64,000 bases of DNA from Phyllobacterium sp. T1293 (GTDB lineage Bacteria > Pseudomonadota > Alphaproteobacteria > Rhizobiales > Rhizobiaceae), in assembly GCF_020731415.2 (NCBI RefSeq), contig NZ_CP088274.1, forward strand, positions 1 through 64,000, written 5' to 3'. The notes under the pieces are model-generated. The model searched no databases. It had not been told where the DNA came from and was given only the letters and a program-made list of their open reading frames with translations. How positions within the stretch are numbered: position 1 is the first letter of the stretch; each line of letters starts with the position of its first letter. Below, piece after piece: positions 37,051 through 45,762 of this stretch. The position numbers were made by a program, and so were the translations under genes.

Positions 37051-38172
37051 GTGTCCGACAAGAGACCCGTTATTGTCTATGGCGTATCCGGCTACACCGG
37101 TCGTCTGGTTTGCGAATATCTGCGCGAATACAATATCCCTTTTATTGCCGCAGGCCGCGATAAGAAAAAGGTGCAGGATGTCGTGGATAAGATTCCAGGC
37201 ATTGAAACTGCCGACTACGAAGTCGTCGCTGTAGAACACAATGTTGAGGCGCTCACCAAGCTGTTCAGGGGCGCAAAAGTCGTCTCCAACATGGTCGGCC
37301 CCTTCATCAAATTTGGCCCTGAAGTCGTCGAAGCCTGCCTGGCGGCAGGTTGTCACTACACCGACACAACCGGCGAACAGGACTGGGTTTTGATGGCGCA
37401 GGACCGCTGGGGCGATGCCTTTGCGAAAAAGGGCCTGCTTCTGTCGCCCAACCTTGCGCAAATGTACACAACAGGCGAAATCGCCGCCAATATTTGTCTC
37501 GAAACGCCTGGACTGGACACCTTGGATATCCAGGTATTCTGGAAAGGTTTTCCGACCTATGCCTCGACACAGACAATTTTTACGATCCTCAAAGCGAGCT
37601 GGTATTATCTGGAACAGAACAAATATGTCGAATGGGACGTTACGGCCCGAGCCGACGTCGCCGTCCCCGGACAGCACGAAACTGCTATCGCCGTTCCCTG
37701 GGGTGGAACTGCCCATCCAGTCTGGTTCAAGAATGACCCACGTGTTGCCAATGTCCGCGTTCTTGGAGGCGTTCTTGCAAGACCTGTTATGGAGGGAGTG
37801 GTCGCCACCACGCAAATGGTCAAAGAGAAAATCAAACCACTCCCTCCAGAAGAGCAGGAGAAGGCTCTTGGCGAAATTGCTGCGTCATTGCAGGCGGCAA
37901 TGCCACCACGAGAAAACCCTCGCATCAACACAACTGTAGACTCGGTTCATGCATCAGGCCCGTTGAGCCGTGCCCACTGCGTGATCCATGGCAATTGCAA
38001 CTATAAACAGACGGGAGTGCTGCAGGCATATGCTGCTTATTCCCTGTTGCAGACAGCACCGAGAAAGGTTGGCTTCGCTTCGGGCTGTCAGGCTTTCGGT
38101 TATCGGGAGCTTCTAGGTCAGCTCCGCAGTTTCGGCCTTGTCGCGAAACCAATTGTAACTGTCCACGACTGA
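37051..38172 (+). CDS. Saccharopine-dehydrogenase-like NAD(P)-binding protein
   Basis: About 373 residues. The N-terminal Rossmann motif is VIVYGVSGYTGRLVCEYL (residues about 7-24), followed by AGCHYTDTTGEQDWV near residue 110, a hallmark of the saccharopine reductase/trans-acting enoyl reductase superfamily. The start is a GTG at 37051, with GGGGAGG about ten bases before. No saccharopine pathway is nearby; neighbours are an SDR and an acyl-CoA ligase. A C=C or carbonyl reduction on an acyl substrate is the best guess. I do not know the substrate. Confidence 0.75.
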   Translation: MSDKRPVIVYGVSGYTGRLVCEYLREYNIPFIAAGRDKKKVQDVVDKIPGIETADYEVVAVEHNVEALTKLFRGAKVVSNMVGPFIKFGPEVVEACLAAGCHYTDTTGEQDWVLMAQDRWGDAFAKKGLLLSPNLAQMYTTGEIAANICLETPGLDTLDIQVFWKGFPTYASTQTIFTILKASWYYLEQNKYVEWDVTARADVAVPGQHETAIAVPWGGTAHPVWFKNDPRVANVRVLGGVLARPVMEGVVATTQMVKEKIKPLPPEEQEKALGEIAASLQAAMPPRENPRINTTVDSVHASGPLSRAHCVIHGNCNYKQTGVLQAYAAYSLLQTAPRKVGFASGCQAFGYRELLGQLRSFGLVAKPIVTVHD

Positions 38173-38216
38173 CGCCCGATCAAGTCAGAGATCAAGGCAA
38201 GTCGCAAAACCACCTT

Positions 38217-38237
38217 CAGCGGGGCGCACCCCCGCTG
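38217..38237. other. Hairpin between reductase-like and acyl-CoA ligase genes
   Basis: CAGCGGGG (38217-38224) and CCCCGCTG (38230-38237) form a perfect 8-bp GC stem with a 5-base loop in the 140-bp gap. No T tract follows, so it may attenuate or stabilise rather than end the transcript. Confidence 0.5.
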
Positions 38238-38312
38238 GAAACGAAGAGCTGTATCCATACCCTGAAAACCACCACGTCGGAAACGTCGCCAAGCGACTTG
38301 AGGAAATCCATC

Positions 38313-40349
38313 ATGGTTAGCGAAGGACAATTACTATGGGAGCCGCGCGCAGAATTCGCTGCTGATGCCAATATTACGCATTTCATGAAATGGCTGGCAG
38401 AGACACGCGGCGTCAATGTCGATGATTATGAGGCCTTGCGCCAATGGTCCGTCACTGACATTGAGGCATTCTGGGCCTCCATATGGGACTACTTCGCGGT
38501 GGAGTCCTCGGCACCGTACAAGCAGGTTCTCGATCACAGGGCAATGCCCGGCGCCAAATGGTTTGAAGGCTCACGCGTAAACTATGCGGAACACCTGCTG
38601 CGGTATGAACGGCGCGCCAAGCCATCGGACGTTGCTTTCCATCATTTGACTGAAACGCGCCCCCTTCAGACGCTGGGTTGGCATGAACTTGCAGGGAAAG
38701 TGCGCATCCTCGCAACGCAATTGCGGGCTTTCGGCATCAAACCCGGCGATCGTGTCGTCTCGTACATGCCCAATGTTCCAGAGACCGCAATTGCAATGAT
38801 TGCAACGATTGCCATTGGCGCCGTCTGGTCATCCGCAGCACCCGAATTCGGTGTGAAAACCGTGATAGAGCGTTTCGCTCAAATCGAGCCCAAACTGTTA
38901 TTTGCGGCTGACGGCTACCGCTTCGCTGGCAAGGATTTTTCCCGAGAAAATGAAGTCGGCGCCATATGTGAGGCTCTACCAACCCTCGATCACGTCGTCT
39001 GGCTTCCTTATCTTCATGAAGAAGCCGCCACGCCGGACATGAACAAGCTTGTCACATGGCCCGCCTTGATGACCCATCCCGTTGTGACACAGGAGCAGTT
39101 CAAGTTTGAACGTGTCGAACATGATCATCCGATATGGATACTGTTTTCCTCCGGCACAACAGGTCTGCCCAAGGCAATTGTTCATAGCCACGTCGGTGTC
39201 TTGCTTGAACATCTGAAGCTGATGCATTTCCACCTTGGCCTGCGCCCGGGTTCCAACATGTTCTTCTACAGTACGACCGGTTGGATGATGTTCAATCTTC
39301 TGGTGGCGGCACTGCTGACTGGCTCATCCGCTGTTCTTTATGACGGGAACCCCGCCTACCCCACACAGGATCTCCTTTGGAAACTTGCTGCCGATACCGG
39401 CGCCACGATGTTCGGTGCCAGCCCGACATTTGTTCAGATGATGGAAAAAGCCGGATTGAAGCCCGGACAACAGTTCGACTTGTCCCGTCTCGAATGCGTG
39501 ATGGCAGCGGGCGCGCCTTCAACACCCGAAACTTTCGATTGGTTCTATCACAGCGTGAAAACAGACCTGTGGGTTACTTCACAATCGGGCGGAACTGAAA
39601 TTTGCAGTGGTTTTGTTGGAGCAGTACCCGTGCTGCCTGTGTATGCGGGGGAAATCCAGACCCGCATGCTTGGCATGGACGTGCATTCCTGGAGCGATGG
39701 CGGCGAAGAACTGGTTGACGAAGTTGGAGAACTTGTCGTCACCAATCCGTTCCCCTCGATGCCAATCAAATTCTGGAATGATACTGATGGAAAGCGCTAC
39801 CATGAGTCATATTTTGACACCTTCCCCGGTGTGTGGCGGCATGGCGATTTCATCAAGATCAACAAGCGCGGCGGCTGCTATATCTACGGACGTTCGGACT
39901 CCACCCTGAACCGCTTTGGCGTGCGGATCGGTACCGCAGAAATCTATCGGGCGGTAGAACAGGAACCGGAGATTGCCGACAGCCTTATCGTCTGCTGCGA
40001 ACTGCCGGGCGGTGCATTCTTCATGCCACTGTTCCTGCACCTGAAAGCCGGATTCGCACTCACGGATGAGGTTATAGGCCGCATCAACAGAAGGTTGCGG
40101 CAGGATTGTAGCCCACGTCACGTACCAGACCGCATCTACGCGGTTGAAGCCATTCCCTACACGCTGACGGGCAAGAAGATGGAAGTACCGGTTCGCAAGA
40201 TTCTGATGGGGTGGCCGATGGAAAAAGCTGCCAGCCGCGATGCTATGTCGAACCCCGAAGCGATCGACTACTTCGTCAAGTTCGCCGCCGACTCCACTGA
40301 CTACCAATGGCGCACTGCCGAACAGCTGCTGAAGGGGGCCAGCATATGA
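38313..40349 (+). CDS. Acetoacetyl-CoA synthetase-like acyl-CoA ligase
   Basis: A 678-residue adenylating enzyme of the acetoacetate-CoA ligase size class. P-loop-like A3 motif: WILFSSGTTGLPKAIVHSH; A8 motif: YGRSDSTLNRFGVRIGTAEIY (hinge); catalytic Lys in PYTLTGKKMEVPVRK. It activates a carboxylate (acetoacetate or another beta-keto or short acid) with ATP and CoA. GAGGAAA precedes the ATG at 38313. Its last codons overlap the PHA synthase gene by four bases, so it may supply acyl-CoA to the synthase. The exact acid is not determined from sequence. Confidence 0.88.
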   Translation: MVSEGQLLWEPRAEFAADANITHFMKWLAETRGVNVDDYEALRQWSVTDIEAFWASIWDYFAVESSAPYKQVLDHRAMPGAKWFEGSRVNYAEHLLRYERRAKPSDVAFHHLTETRPLQTLGWHELAGKVRILATQLRAFGIKPGDRVVSYMPNVPETAIAMIATIAIGAVWSSAAPEFGVKTVIERFAQIEPKLLFAADGYRFAGKDFSRENEVGAICEALPTLDHVVWLPYLHEEAATPDMNKLVTWPALMTHPVVTQEQFKFERVEHDHPIWILFSSGTTGLPKAIVHSHVGVLLEHLKLMHFHLGLRPGSNMFFYSTTGWMMFNLLVAALLTGSSAVLYDGNPAYPTQDLLWKLAADTGATMFGASPTFVQMMEKAGLKPGQQFDLSRLECVMAAGAPSTPETFDWFYHSVKTDLWVTSQSGGTEICSGFVGAVPVLPVYAGEIQTRMLGMDVHSWSDGGEELVDEVGELVVTNPFPSMPIKFWNDTDGKRYHESYFDTFPGVWRHGDFIKINKRGGCYIYGRSDSTLNRFGVRIGTAEIYRAVEQEPEIADSLIVCCELPGGAFFMPLFLHLKAGFALTDEVIGRINRRLRQDCSPRHVPDRIYAVEAIPYTLTGKKMEVPVRKILMGWPMEKAASRDAMSNPEAIDYFVKFAADSTDYQWRTAEQLLKGASI

Positions 40350-42127
40350 CAACCGGGGCTAGAACCACAGCAAATCGTCTCAACCGCAAGGCAGGAAAAT
40401 CAGACCGGGCACCCCAAGGTGGTGCGGAGACAACAGCACATACCAAAAGCAGTGACGACCGTTCTGCCGAAAATGTGCAGGGTCAGAACAGCATGGGGGA
40501 TTTTCGCCCATCTGATCTTCTCGCCACGGCGGGCGTTCTGGCGAAACAGGCAATGAAACGGCCTTTTGCCCTTGCCAAAGCAGGGCTGGGCTTTTGGGGT
40601 GACATTGCGAAAATGGTGGCAGGTCAATCGCGGTTGACACCGGAAGCCGGAGACAGACGCTTCAACGATCCCGCATGGGAAGCCAATCCACTTTATTCAA
40701 GCATGCTTCAGGGCTATCTCGCCCTGCGCAAATCGATGATGCACTACGCCAAAACATCGGGACTGAATGCGCGTGAAGTTGAACGCGCGCAATTTCTGCT
40801 CTCTCAAGTTGGTGATGCCATTGCCCCCAGCAATTTTCTCCTCGGCAACCCGGCTGCCCTTCGCAAAGCCAAGGAAACCAAGGGACTGAGCCTGCTGCAT
40901 GGTGCGCGCAATCTCGTCGACGACGTTTTAAGTCAGCGCCCGATACCGTCCCAGGTTGATGAAAAGGCCTTTACTGTCGGCAAGAATCTGGCTGTCACCC
41001 CCGGTGCGGTTGTCTTGCGTACTGAAATGTTTGAGCTGATCCAATACGCGCCGCAAACCGCAAATGTGCGTGAGCGTCCAATGCTTGTGGTGCCGTCAAT
41101 CGTCAACAAGTTCTATGTGTTTGATCTCGCTCCTGATCGCAGCGTGCTGGAATATTTCATCCAGCGGGAAATCCCGGTCTTCGTCATGGTGTGGCGTAAT
41201 CCACAACCCCGGCACGACAGGTGGGGTATGGCGGATTATCAGGACGCCATCGATGCTGCCATTGATGCAACATGCTCCATCGCGAAGTCACCTGATGTCA
41301 ATCTTTGGGCAGTGTGCGGTGCGGGACCGGCGGCCGTGTCCTTGGCGGGATATTATGCTGCCGTTAAAACACGCAAGATCAACAGCCTGCTTCTCGTGGT
41401 GTCACCTCTCGATACCAAAGCAATGTCCGACGCACCGGGTGTCGGCGCCTTTGCCGACGCAGGAGACAACAATCTGGCGGTCGCCAAGAAAAGCACCCGC
41501 AACAGGCGAATAAGCGCAAGGGAATTTACCCTGCTCTTTGCCATGCTTCGTTCGAATGAGATGATCTGGAACTACTGGGTAAACAACTATCTTTTGGGCA
41601 ACAAGCCGTCTGCTTTCGATGTTCTCTATTGGAACGGTGACGGCACCGGAATGACAGCGCAGTTCAATCAGGATTTCAGTGCTTTCATTGAAGCAAATCC
41701 GTTTGTAACGCCGGGCAAGATGAAGGTGCGCGGCAAGCCAATTGCCGATCTATCCGAACTTGATATCGACAGCTATGTGCTTGGGGCTGCCAACGATCAT
41801 CTTTGCCTCTGGCAAGGGGTCTATCGCAGCGCCCAGCTTTTCGGTAATCGCAGTCAGTTTGTACTTGGAAACAGCGGCCACATCCAGACGATCGTGTGCC
41901 CACCCGGCAATCCGAAGTCGAGCTTTTCAACCAACGACGAACTGCCAGCCACCGCTGAAGAGTGGCTGAAGACCTCAACACGCCATGAGGGCAGTTGGTG
42001 GGATCATGGCGTGGCGTGGACCACCCAACGTTCGGGAGAGTTAGTCGTGGCTCCCGAGACACTCGGCAATGAAGATCATCCTGTCCTTTGCGCTGCGCCG
42101 GGGACCTATGTTCATGAGCGCGTATAG
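40346..42127 (+). CDS. phaC: Polyhydroxyalkanoate synthase, class II (Pseudomonas medium-chain) type, altered lipase box
   Basis: 593 residues. The order RRFNDPAWEANPLYSSMLQGYLA, VTPGAVVLRTEMFELIQY, VPSIVNKFYVFDLAPDRS, IWNYWVNNYLLGN, SGHIQTIVCPPGNPK and the terminal APGTYVHERV follows Pseudomonas PhaC1/PhaC2 closely. The triad is Cys324, Asp484 (in GAANDHLCLW) and His512 (in GNSGHIQ); the 28-residue Asp-His spacing equals that of C. necator PhaC. The lipase box GxCxG reads AVCGAG here, so the Gly two before Cys is Ala. The N-terminus has a basic, low-complexity extension of about 50 residues. It starts in an ATGA overlap with the ligase gene and is followed by a depolymerase. Product inferred: PHA of medium chain. 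Confidence 0.88.
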   Translation: MTTGARTTANRLNRKAGKSDRAPQGGAETTAHTKSSDDRSAENVQGQNSMGDFRPSDLLATAGVLAKQAMKRPFALAKAGLGFWGDIAKMVAGQSRLTPEAGDRRFNDPAWEANPLYSSMLQGYLALRKSMMHYAKTSGLNAREVERAQFLLSQVGDAIAPSNFLLGNPAALRKAKETKGLSLLHGARNLVDDVLSQRPIPSQVDEKAFTVGKNLAVTPGAVVLRTEMFELIQYAPQTANVRERPMLVVPSIVNKFYVFDLAPDRSVLEYFIQREIPVFVMVWRNPQPRHDRWGMADYQDAIDAAIDATCSIAKSPDVNLWAVCGAGPAAVSLAGYYAAVKTRKINSLLLVVSPLDTKAMSDAPGVGAFADAGDNNLAVAKKSTRNRRISAREFTLLFAMLRSNEMIWNYWVNNYLLGNKPSAFDVLYWNGDGTGMTAQFNQDFSAFIEANPFVTPGKMKVRGKPIADLSELDIDSYVLGAANDHLCLWQGVYRSAQLFGNRSQFVLGNSGHIQTIVCPPGNPKSSFSTNDELPATAEEWLKTSTRHEGSWWDHGVAWTTQRSGELVVAPETLGNEDHPVLCAAPGTYVHERV

Positions 42128-42136
42128 GGAAATCAG

Positions 42137-42997
42137 ATGAAGCAGGCAACCGCGACACTGGTTCGAAATCTCTCCAGCCGCAAAATGGAAATCAGCCAGA
42201 TTGTTCTTTATGGCATGACGTTGCGCGTGGCTGTCTGGCCCGGAACAGATAAAAAAACACCGCTACTGATGTTCAATGGCATCGGTGCGAGCCTTGAGCT
42301 TCTGGCGCCATTCGCCGATGCGATGGGCGACGTCGAAATGATTGCATTCGACGTGCCGGGCACGGGCGAATCCTCCACATCACGTATCCCCTACCGTCTC
42401 TGGATGTTGTCGATGCTGGCATCCAGGCTTTTGGACAAACTCGGTTACGGCGATGTCAACGTACTTGGTGTCTCATGGGGCGGAGCAGTGGCACAACAAT
42501 TTGCTCTTCAGAACCCCAAACGGTGCCGTCGCCTTGTGCTGGCTGCAACGTCACACGGACTACTGATGATCCCGGGAAAGTTGTCCGTTCTGGCAAAATT
42601 CCTGACACCTCGCCGTTTCAACGATGCCGGTTATCGCAATGATATTGCCGGTGACATTTACGGCGGAAAGGCGCGGCTGCACCCTGGATTGATCAACGAA
42701 TTTCGCAAGACGAGCAAACTTGGTTACCTGATGCAGCAGTTTGCACTTCTCGGCTGGACCAGCCTGCCTTGGTTACCACTTCTGCGGCAGCCAACCTTGA
42801 TCCTTGCGGGTGATGACGACCCCGTCATCCCTCTCGTTAATGCCCGAGTGATGACGCAATTGATACCGGACAGCCGGCTCCACGTATTCAACGACGGCCA
42901 TCTGTTTCTGGTGTCTGCGGCCGAAGAAGCCGGCCGTATCGTTCGTGATTTCCTTAACCCTGCGGATGGAACCCAAGATGAAGAAACTGGACGGTAA
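42137..42997 (+). CDS. phaZ: Intracellular PHA depolymerase (PhaZ, medium-chain type)
   Basis: A 286-residue alpha/beta hydrolase that tracks Pseudomonas PhaZ: LLMFNGIGASLELLAPFADA, MIAFDVPGTGESST, VLGVSWGGAVAQQFAL (nucleophile Ser), RLVLAATSHGLLMIPGK, LAGDDDPVIPLVNAR and the catalytic His in FNDGHLFLV. It hydrolyses stored PHA to 3-hydroxy acids on the granule surface. It follows phaC by nine bases with AGGGA before its ATG. In Pseudomonas the order is phaC1-phaZ-phaC2-phaD; here one synthase and a nearby TetR gene recall that layout. Confidence 0.87.
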   Translation: MKQATATLVRNLSSRKMEISQIVLYGMTLRVAVWPGTDKKTPLLMFNGIGASLELLAPFADAMGDVEMIAFDVPGTGESSTSRIPYRLWMLSMLASRLLDKLGYGDVNVLGVSWGGAVAQQFALQNPKRCRRLVLAATSHGLLMIPGKLSVLAKFLTPRRFNDAGYRNDIAGDIYGGKARLHPGLINEFRKTSKLGYLMQQFALLGWTSLPWLPLLRQPTLILAGDDDPVIPLVNARVMTQLIPDSRLHVFNDGHLFLVSAAEEAGRIVRDFLNPADGTQDEETGR

Positions 42998-43802
42998 GGT
43001 TGCATTGATTTCCGGCTCCGGCCGCGGGATTGGTCGTGAGATTGCGGTTAAGCTGGCAAGGGATGGCGCACTGATCGTTGTCAATGATCTCGATGCGGCA
43101 CTTGCCGACGAAACAATTGCCGCAGTTCGCAATGCGGGTTCAGATGCCACCGCCTGCGTTGGCAGTGTTACCGATCCTGATTTTGCCGGGCGCTTTGTGA
43201 ACACCGGGATAGAGGCGTTTGGCGGTATCGACATCATCATCAACAACGCCGGATATACGTGGGACAATGTCATTCAGAACATGACTGACGAACAGTGGTA
43301 CGCAATGATCGACGTGCATATGACTGCACCATTTCGAATACTGCGTGCGGCCGCGGATTTCATCAGAAAGGCCGCCAGACAGGAAGCGGATGAAGGTCGC
43401 GAGGTCTTTCGCAAGGTCGTCAATATTTCATCGCTTGCAGGCGTTGGCGGCAACGCCGGACAGCTCGGATATGGCGCTGCCAAATCCGGTGTGAATGGTA
43501 TGACGCGGGTTATGGCCAAGGAATGGGGACGCTTCAAGGTCAATGTAAACAGCGTGGCATTCGGCTTGATCCGCACACGTCTTACCGAGGCCGCAGCTGG
43601 AACAGGTGCCATTCAAGTCGAGGGCCGGGAAATCAAGGTGGGCGTCAATCCGGATGTGATGAAAACAATGGAGAGTGGAATTCCGCTTGGACGCGGCGGT
43701 ACTCCCGAAGAAGCTGCAGGTGCAATCTATCTCTTGTGCATCCCGGAATCGAACTACATCAGCGGCCAGGTACTTGTGTGCAGTGGCGGCTTTATGTTCT
43801 AG
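42978..43802 (+). CDS. Short-chain dehydrogenase/reductase, second of the PHA cluster
   Basis: About 274 residues. VALISGSGRGIGREIAVKLA (TGxxxGxG-type), DIIINNAGYTWDNVIQNMTD, catalytic VVNISSLAGVGGNAGQLGYG with AAKSGVNGM (YxxxK), and PESNYISGQVLVCSGGF at the C-terminus. This resembles the hydroxyacyl-CoA dehydrogenase/FabG-type SDRs. The coding region begins inside phaZ by 20 bp; ATG 42978 is chosen, and 42969 is an alternative. In this context it may interconvert 3-ketoacyl-CoA and 3-hydroxyacyl-CoA, as PhaB does, but it is not a clear PhaB. Confidence 0.83.
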   Translation: MKKLDGKVALISGSGRGIGREIAVKLARDGALIVVNDLDAALADETIAAVRNAGSDATACVGSVTDPDFAGRFVNTGIEAFGGIDIIINNAGYTWDNVIQNMTDEQWYAMIDVHMTAPFRILRAAADFIRKAARQEADEGREVFRKVVNISSLAGVGGNAGQLGYGAAKSGVNGMTRVMAKEWGRFKVNVNSVAFGLIRTRLTEAAAGTGAIQVEGREIKVGVNPDVMKTMESGIPLGRGGTPEEAAGAIYLLCIPESNYISGQVLVCSGGFMF

Positions 43803-43834
43803 GTTGCATTTTATGACAATAGTATAATAATTTC

Positions 43835-43848
43835 TTGACAGTTGTTAA
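43835..43848. promoter_or_regulatory. Shared dyad C and promoter of the TetR gene
   Basis: TTGACAGTTGTTAA differs from dyad A by one base. TTGACA as -35 and TACAGT (43857-43862) as -10, 16 bp apart, form a good promoter, so the repressor would cover its own -35. Confidence 0.7.
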
Positions 43849-43949
43849 GTTTTCTCTACAGTTATTTCAGGTTGATGGATTGGGTGGGTCCGTCGTAGTT
43901 TACGATCTTTCTCACTCCCCTTTAACCTGAGATGCACTGAGAGGACGAA

Positions 43950-44597
43950 ATGAAGGAGCAAACAGCTGGTACGATGGAACCGGCAAGCAAGGTGATGGTT
44001 CGCAGGCGGAGGTCTGAAGTGGACAAGTTCGAAGTCCGCCGTTCTGAACTGGCGGAAGCTGCATTGGAAACGCTTGCCGAGCTTGGTTATGCGCGAACCA
44101 GTCTGCGGGAAATTGCGCAGAACTCTGATTTTACCCATGGGGTGATGCACTATTACTTCACGGATAAATTCGATCTGATTTGCTGCAGTGTTCAGCATTA
44201 CAAATCGAAATGCATCACACGCTATGATCAGGTTACGGATACGGCAACTACCCGTGAGGAGCTATTGAAAGGTTTCCTGGATAAACTCGGTGAAACGCTG
44301 GAAATAGAGCCACATCTGCATCGCCTCTGGTACGATTTGCGTGCTCAGGCACTTTTCGAGACGGCCTTCCGTGATGATGTCATCGCAATTGACCAAAGTC
44401 TTGAAGATATGATGTGGCGTATCGTTTCCAGATATGCCGAGCTTGGCGGCACGCAGCCGACTGTTTCGTCAAGCGCTGTCTATGCATTGGTTGATGGGTT
44501 GTTTCAAAAGTACCTGCTGAAACATCTATCGGGAGACAAGAATGCCATTCGCGATTTGCAGGAGAACGCGAGACAACTCCTGCCGGCAATCGTTTGA
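43950..44597 (+). CDS. TetR-family regulator of the PHA/thiolase cluster
   Basis: A 215-residue TetR protein. The N-terminal HTH is RRSELAEAALETLAELGYAR, then TSLREIAQNSDFTHGVMHYYFTDK; the C-terminal helices bind the ligand. GAGGA lies five bases before the ATG. Dyad C covers the -35 box of its promoter, and copies precede the thiolase and first SDR, so it probably represses itself and both units. The ligand may be an acyl-CoA or the compound entering through the downstream porin. It is reminiscent in context of PhaD of Pseudomonas, but not shown to be orthologous. Confidence 0.85.
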   Translation: MKEQTAGTMEPASKVMVRRRRSEVDKFEVRRSELAEAALETLAELGYARTSLREIAQNSDFTHGVMHYYFTDKFDLICCSVQHYKSKCITRYDQVTDTATTREELLKGFLDKLGETLEIEPHLHRLWYDLRAQALFETAFRDDVIAIDQSLEDMMWRIVSRYAELGGTQPTVSSSAVYALVDGLFQKYLLKHLSGDKNAIRDLQENARQLLPAIV

Positions 44598-44773
44598 GAG
44601 TTTGAGATACATCTCGCAAGATTCGTGACAACCGCTGACGTTTGCGGTGAGGCTTGAAGCCTGGGAGGGCTTTTCCAAGCAAGCATAGACTTACGGTTTT
44701 TTCAGCGTGGCTTCGGCTGCGAACGGGAGAGCTTTGCCTAAATGCATCTGATCTTATCAAAGGGGAGATTGAT

Positions 44774-45664
44774 ATGGTGAATATCAGGGGACTGGGCCTT
44801 GTGCTCGCAATGGCAGCTAGTTTTGCGGCGCCGAGTGCGTCCTATGCCATTGACATTATGCCGGGTGACTACGTCCCGTTGCCCAAAGGAACCAATCTTG
44901 GGTTGCTTTATCTACAGTATCAAACGAATAAAAACCTGAATATCGATCTTAACGGTGTCGGCGATGTACCGAAGTCCTCATATGATCTTCCGCTGTCACT
45001 CTTACGCTACTTGCACTACAGCGAAATCGGCGGCGTCCCCGTGGCATTTCAAGGTTATTTGCCCATTGGCAGCTTCACGGAAAACCGCATTGGTGGCGTT
45101 GACCAACGGACAAAAGATGGCATTGGCGATCTGACGCTTGGGGCCACCGTTTTTCCACTCACAGGTGCCGATAAGCCGGGTGGAACAACAGTTGGCATCA
45201 CCGCATATGTGACATTGCCAACGGGAAGTTACGATTCAAAGGTGCCGTTCAATATTGGCAACGGCACGACGACCTTCACACCCCAGCTTGGCATCATTCA
45301 GAATCTCGGGCACGGATTTTCCATTGATGCTGCCGCGGATGTGGCTATTTATCTCAACCACGACGAGGACGGAGCAAAATTCTCGCAAGATCCGTCCGTG
45401 CAGTTGCAGGCCTATTTGAGATATAATTTTTCCGCTGCAACGGCGGTATCATTTGGCTATTCCGGCAAATTTGGCGGGAAGCAGTATGTCGAAGACATCT
45501 ATAATGGCCAAAAAACGGATTCTCACGGCCTTCGCGCGTTTGCCAGCACTTTCATCACACCAACTGTACAAGTTCAAGCGATGGTTGGAACGGACCTGTC
45601 CTCCGCAGACGGTGGGTTCAAACAAGATTTCATCGGCACGCTTCGGCTGCTAAAAGTCTTCTAG
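44774..45664 (+). CDS. Outer-membrane MetA-type (phenol degradation family) channel
   Basis: About 296 residues: signal peptide MVNIRGLGLVLAMAASFAAP..ASYA, then beta strands with DIMPGDYVPLPKGTNLGLLYLQY, GVPVAFQGYLPIG, GDLTLGATVFPL, GITAYVTLPTGSYD and a terminal strand FIGTLRLLKVF ending in Phe. This is the MetA-pathway outer-membrane family (COG4313), whose members help hydrophobic substrates cross the outer membrane. GGGGAGA precedes the ATG. It follows TetR by 176 bp, a gap holding only a short AGGCTT-N-AAGCCT repeat. It suggests that the cluster uses a hydrophobic growth substrate. Confidence 0.83.
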   Translation: MVNIRGLGLVLAMAASFAAPSASYAIDIMPGDYVPLPKGTNLGLLYLQYQTNKNLNIDLNGVGDVPKSSYDLPLSLLRYLHYSEIGGVPVAFQGYLPIGSFTENRIGGVDQRTKDGIGDLTLGATVFPLTGADKPGGTTVGITAYVTLPTGSYDSKVPFNIGNGTTTFTPQLGIIQNLGHGFSIDAAADVAIYLNHDEDGAKFSQDPSVQLQAYLRYNFSAATAVSFGYSGKFGGKQYVEDIYNGQKTDSHGLRAFASTFITPTVQVQAMVGTDLSSADGGFKQDFIGTLRLLKVF

Positions 45665-45681
45665 ACCAACGCTTTAAACAG

Positions 45682-45715
45682 GAGGCTATATTGTCATGAA
45701 CGACAATATAGCCTC
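45682..45715. terminator. Strong bidirectional hairpin after the MetA-type gene
   Basis: GAGGCTATATTGTC (45682-45695) is perfectly matched by GACAATATAGCCTC (45702-45715), a 14-bp stem with a 6-base loop, 17 bp beyond the stop. Confidence 0.7.
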
Positions 45716-45729
45716 GAGATGCTTCATAT

Positions 45730-45755
45730 CCGCCCTGCTCGATGGAACAGGGCGG
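45730..45755. terminator. Second hairpin, serving the convergent autotransporter gene
   Basis: CCGCCCTG (45730-45737) pairs with CAGGGCGG (45748-45755), an 8-bp stem with a 10-base loop, 7 bp past the autotransporter stop. A run of five A follows on the plus strand. Confidence 0.6.
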
Positions 45756-45762
45756 AAAAACT

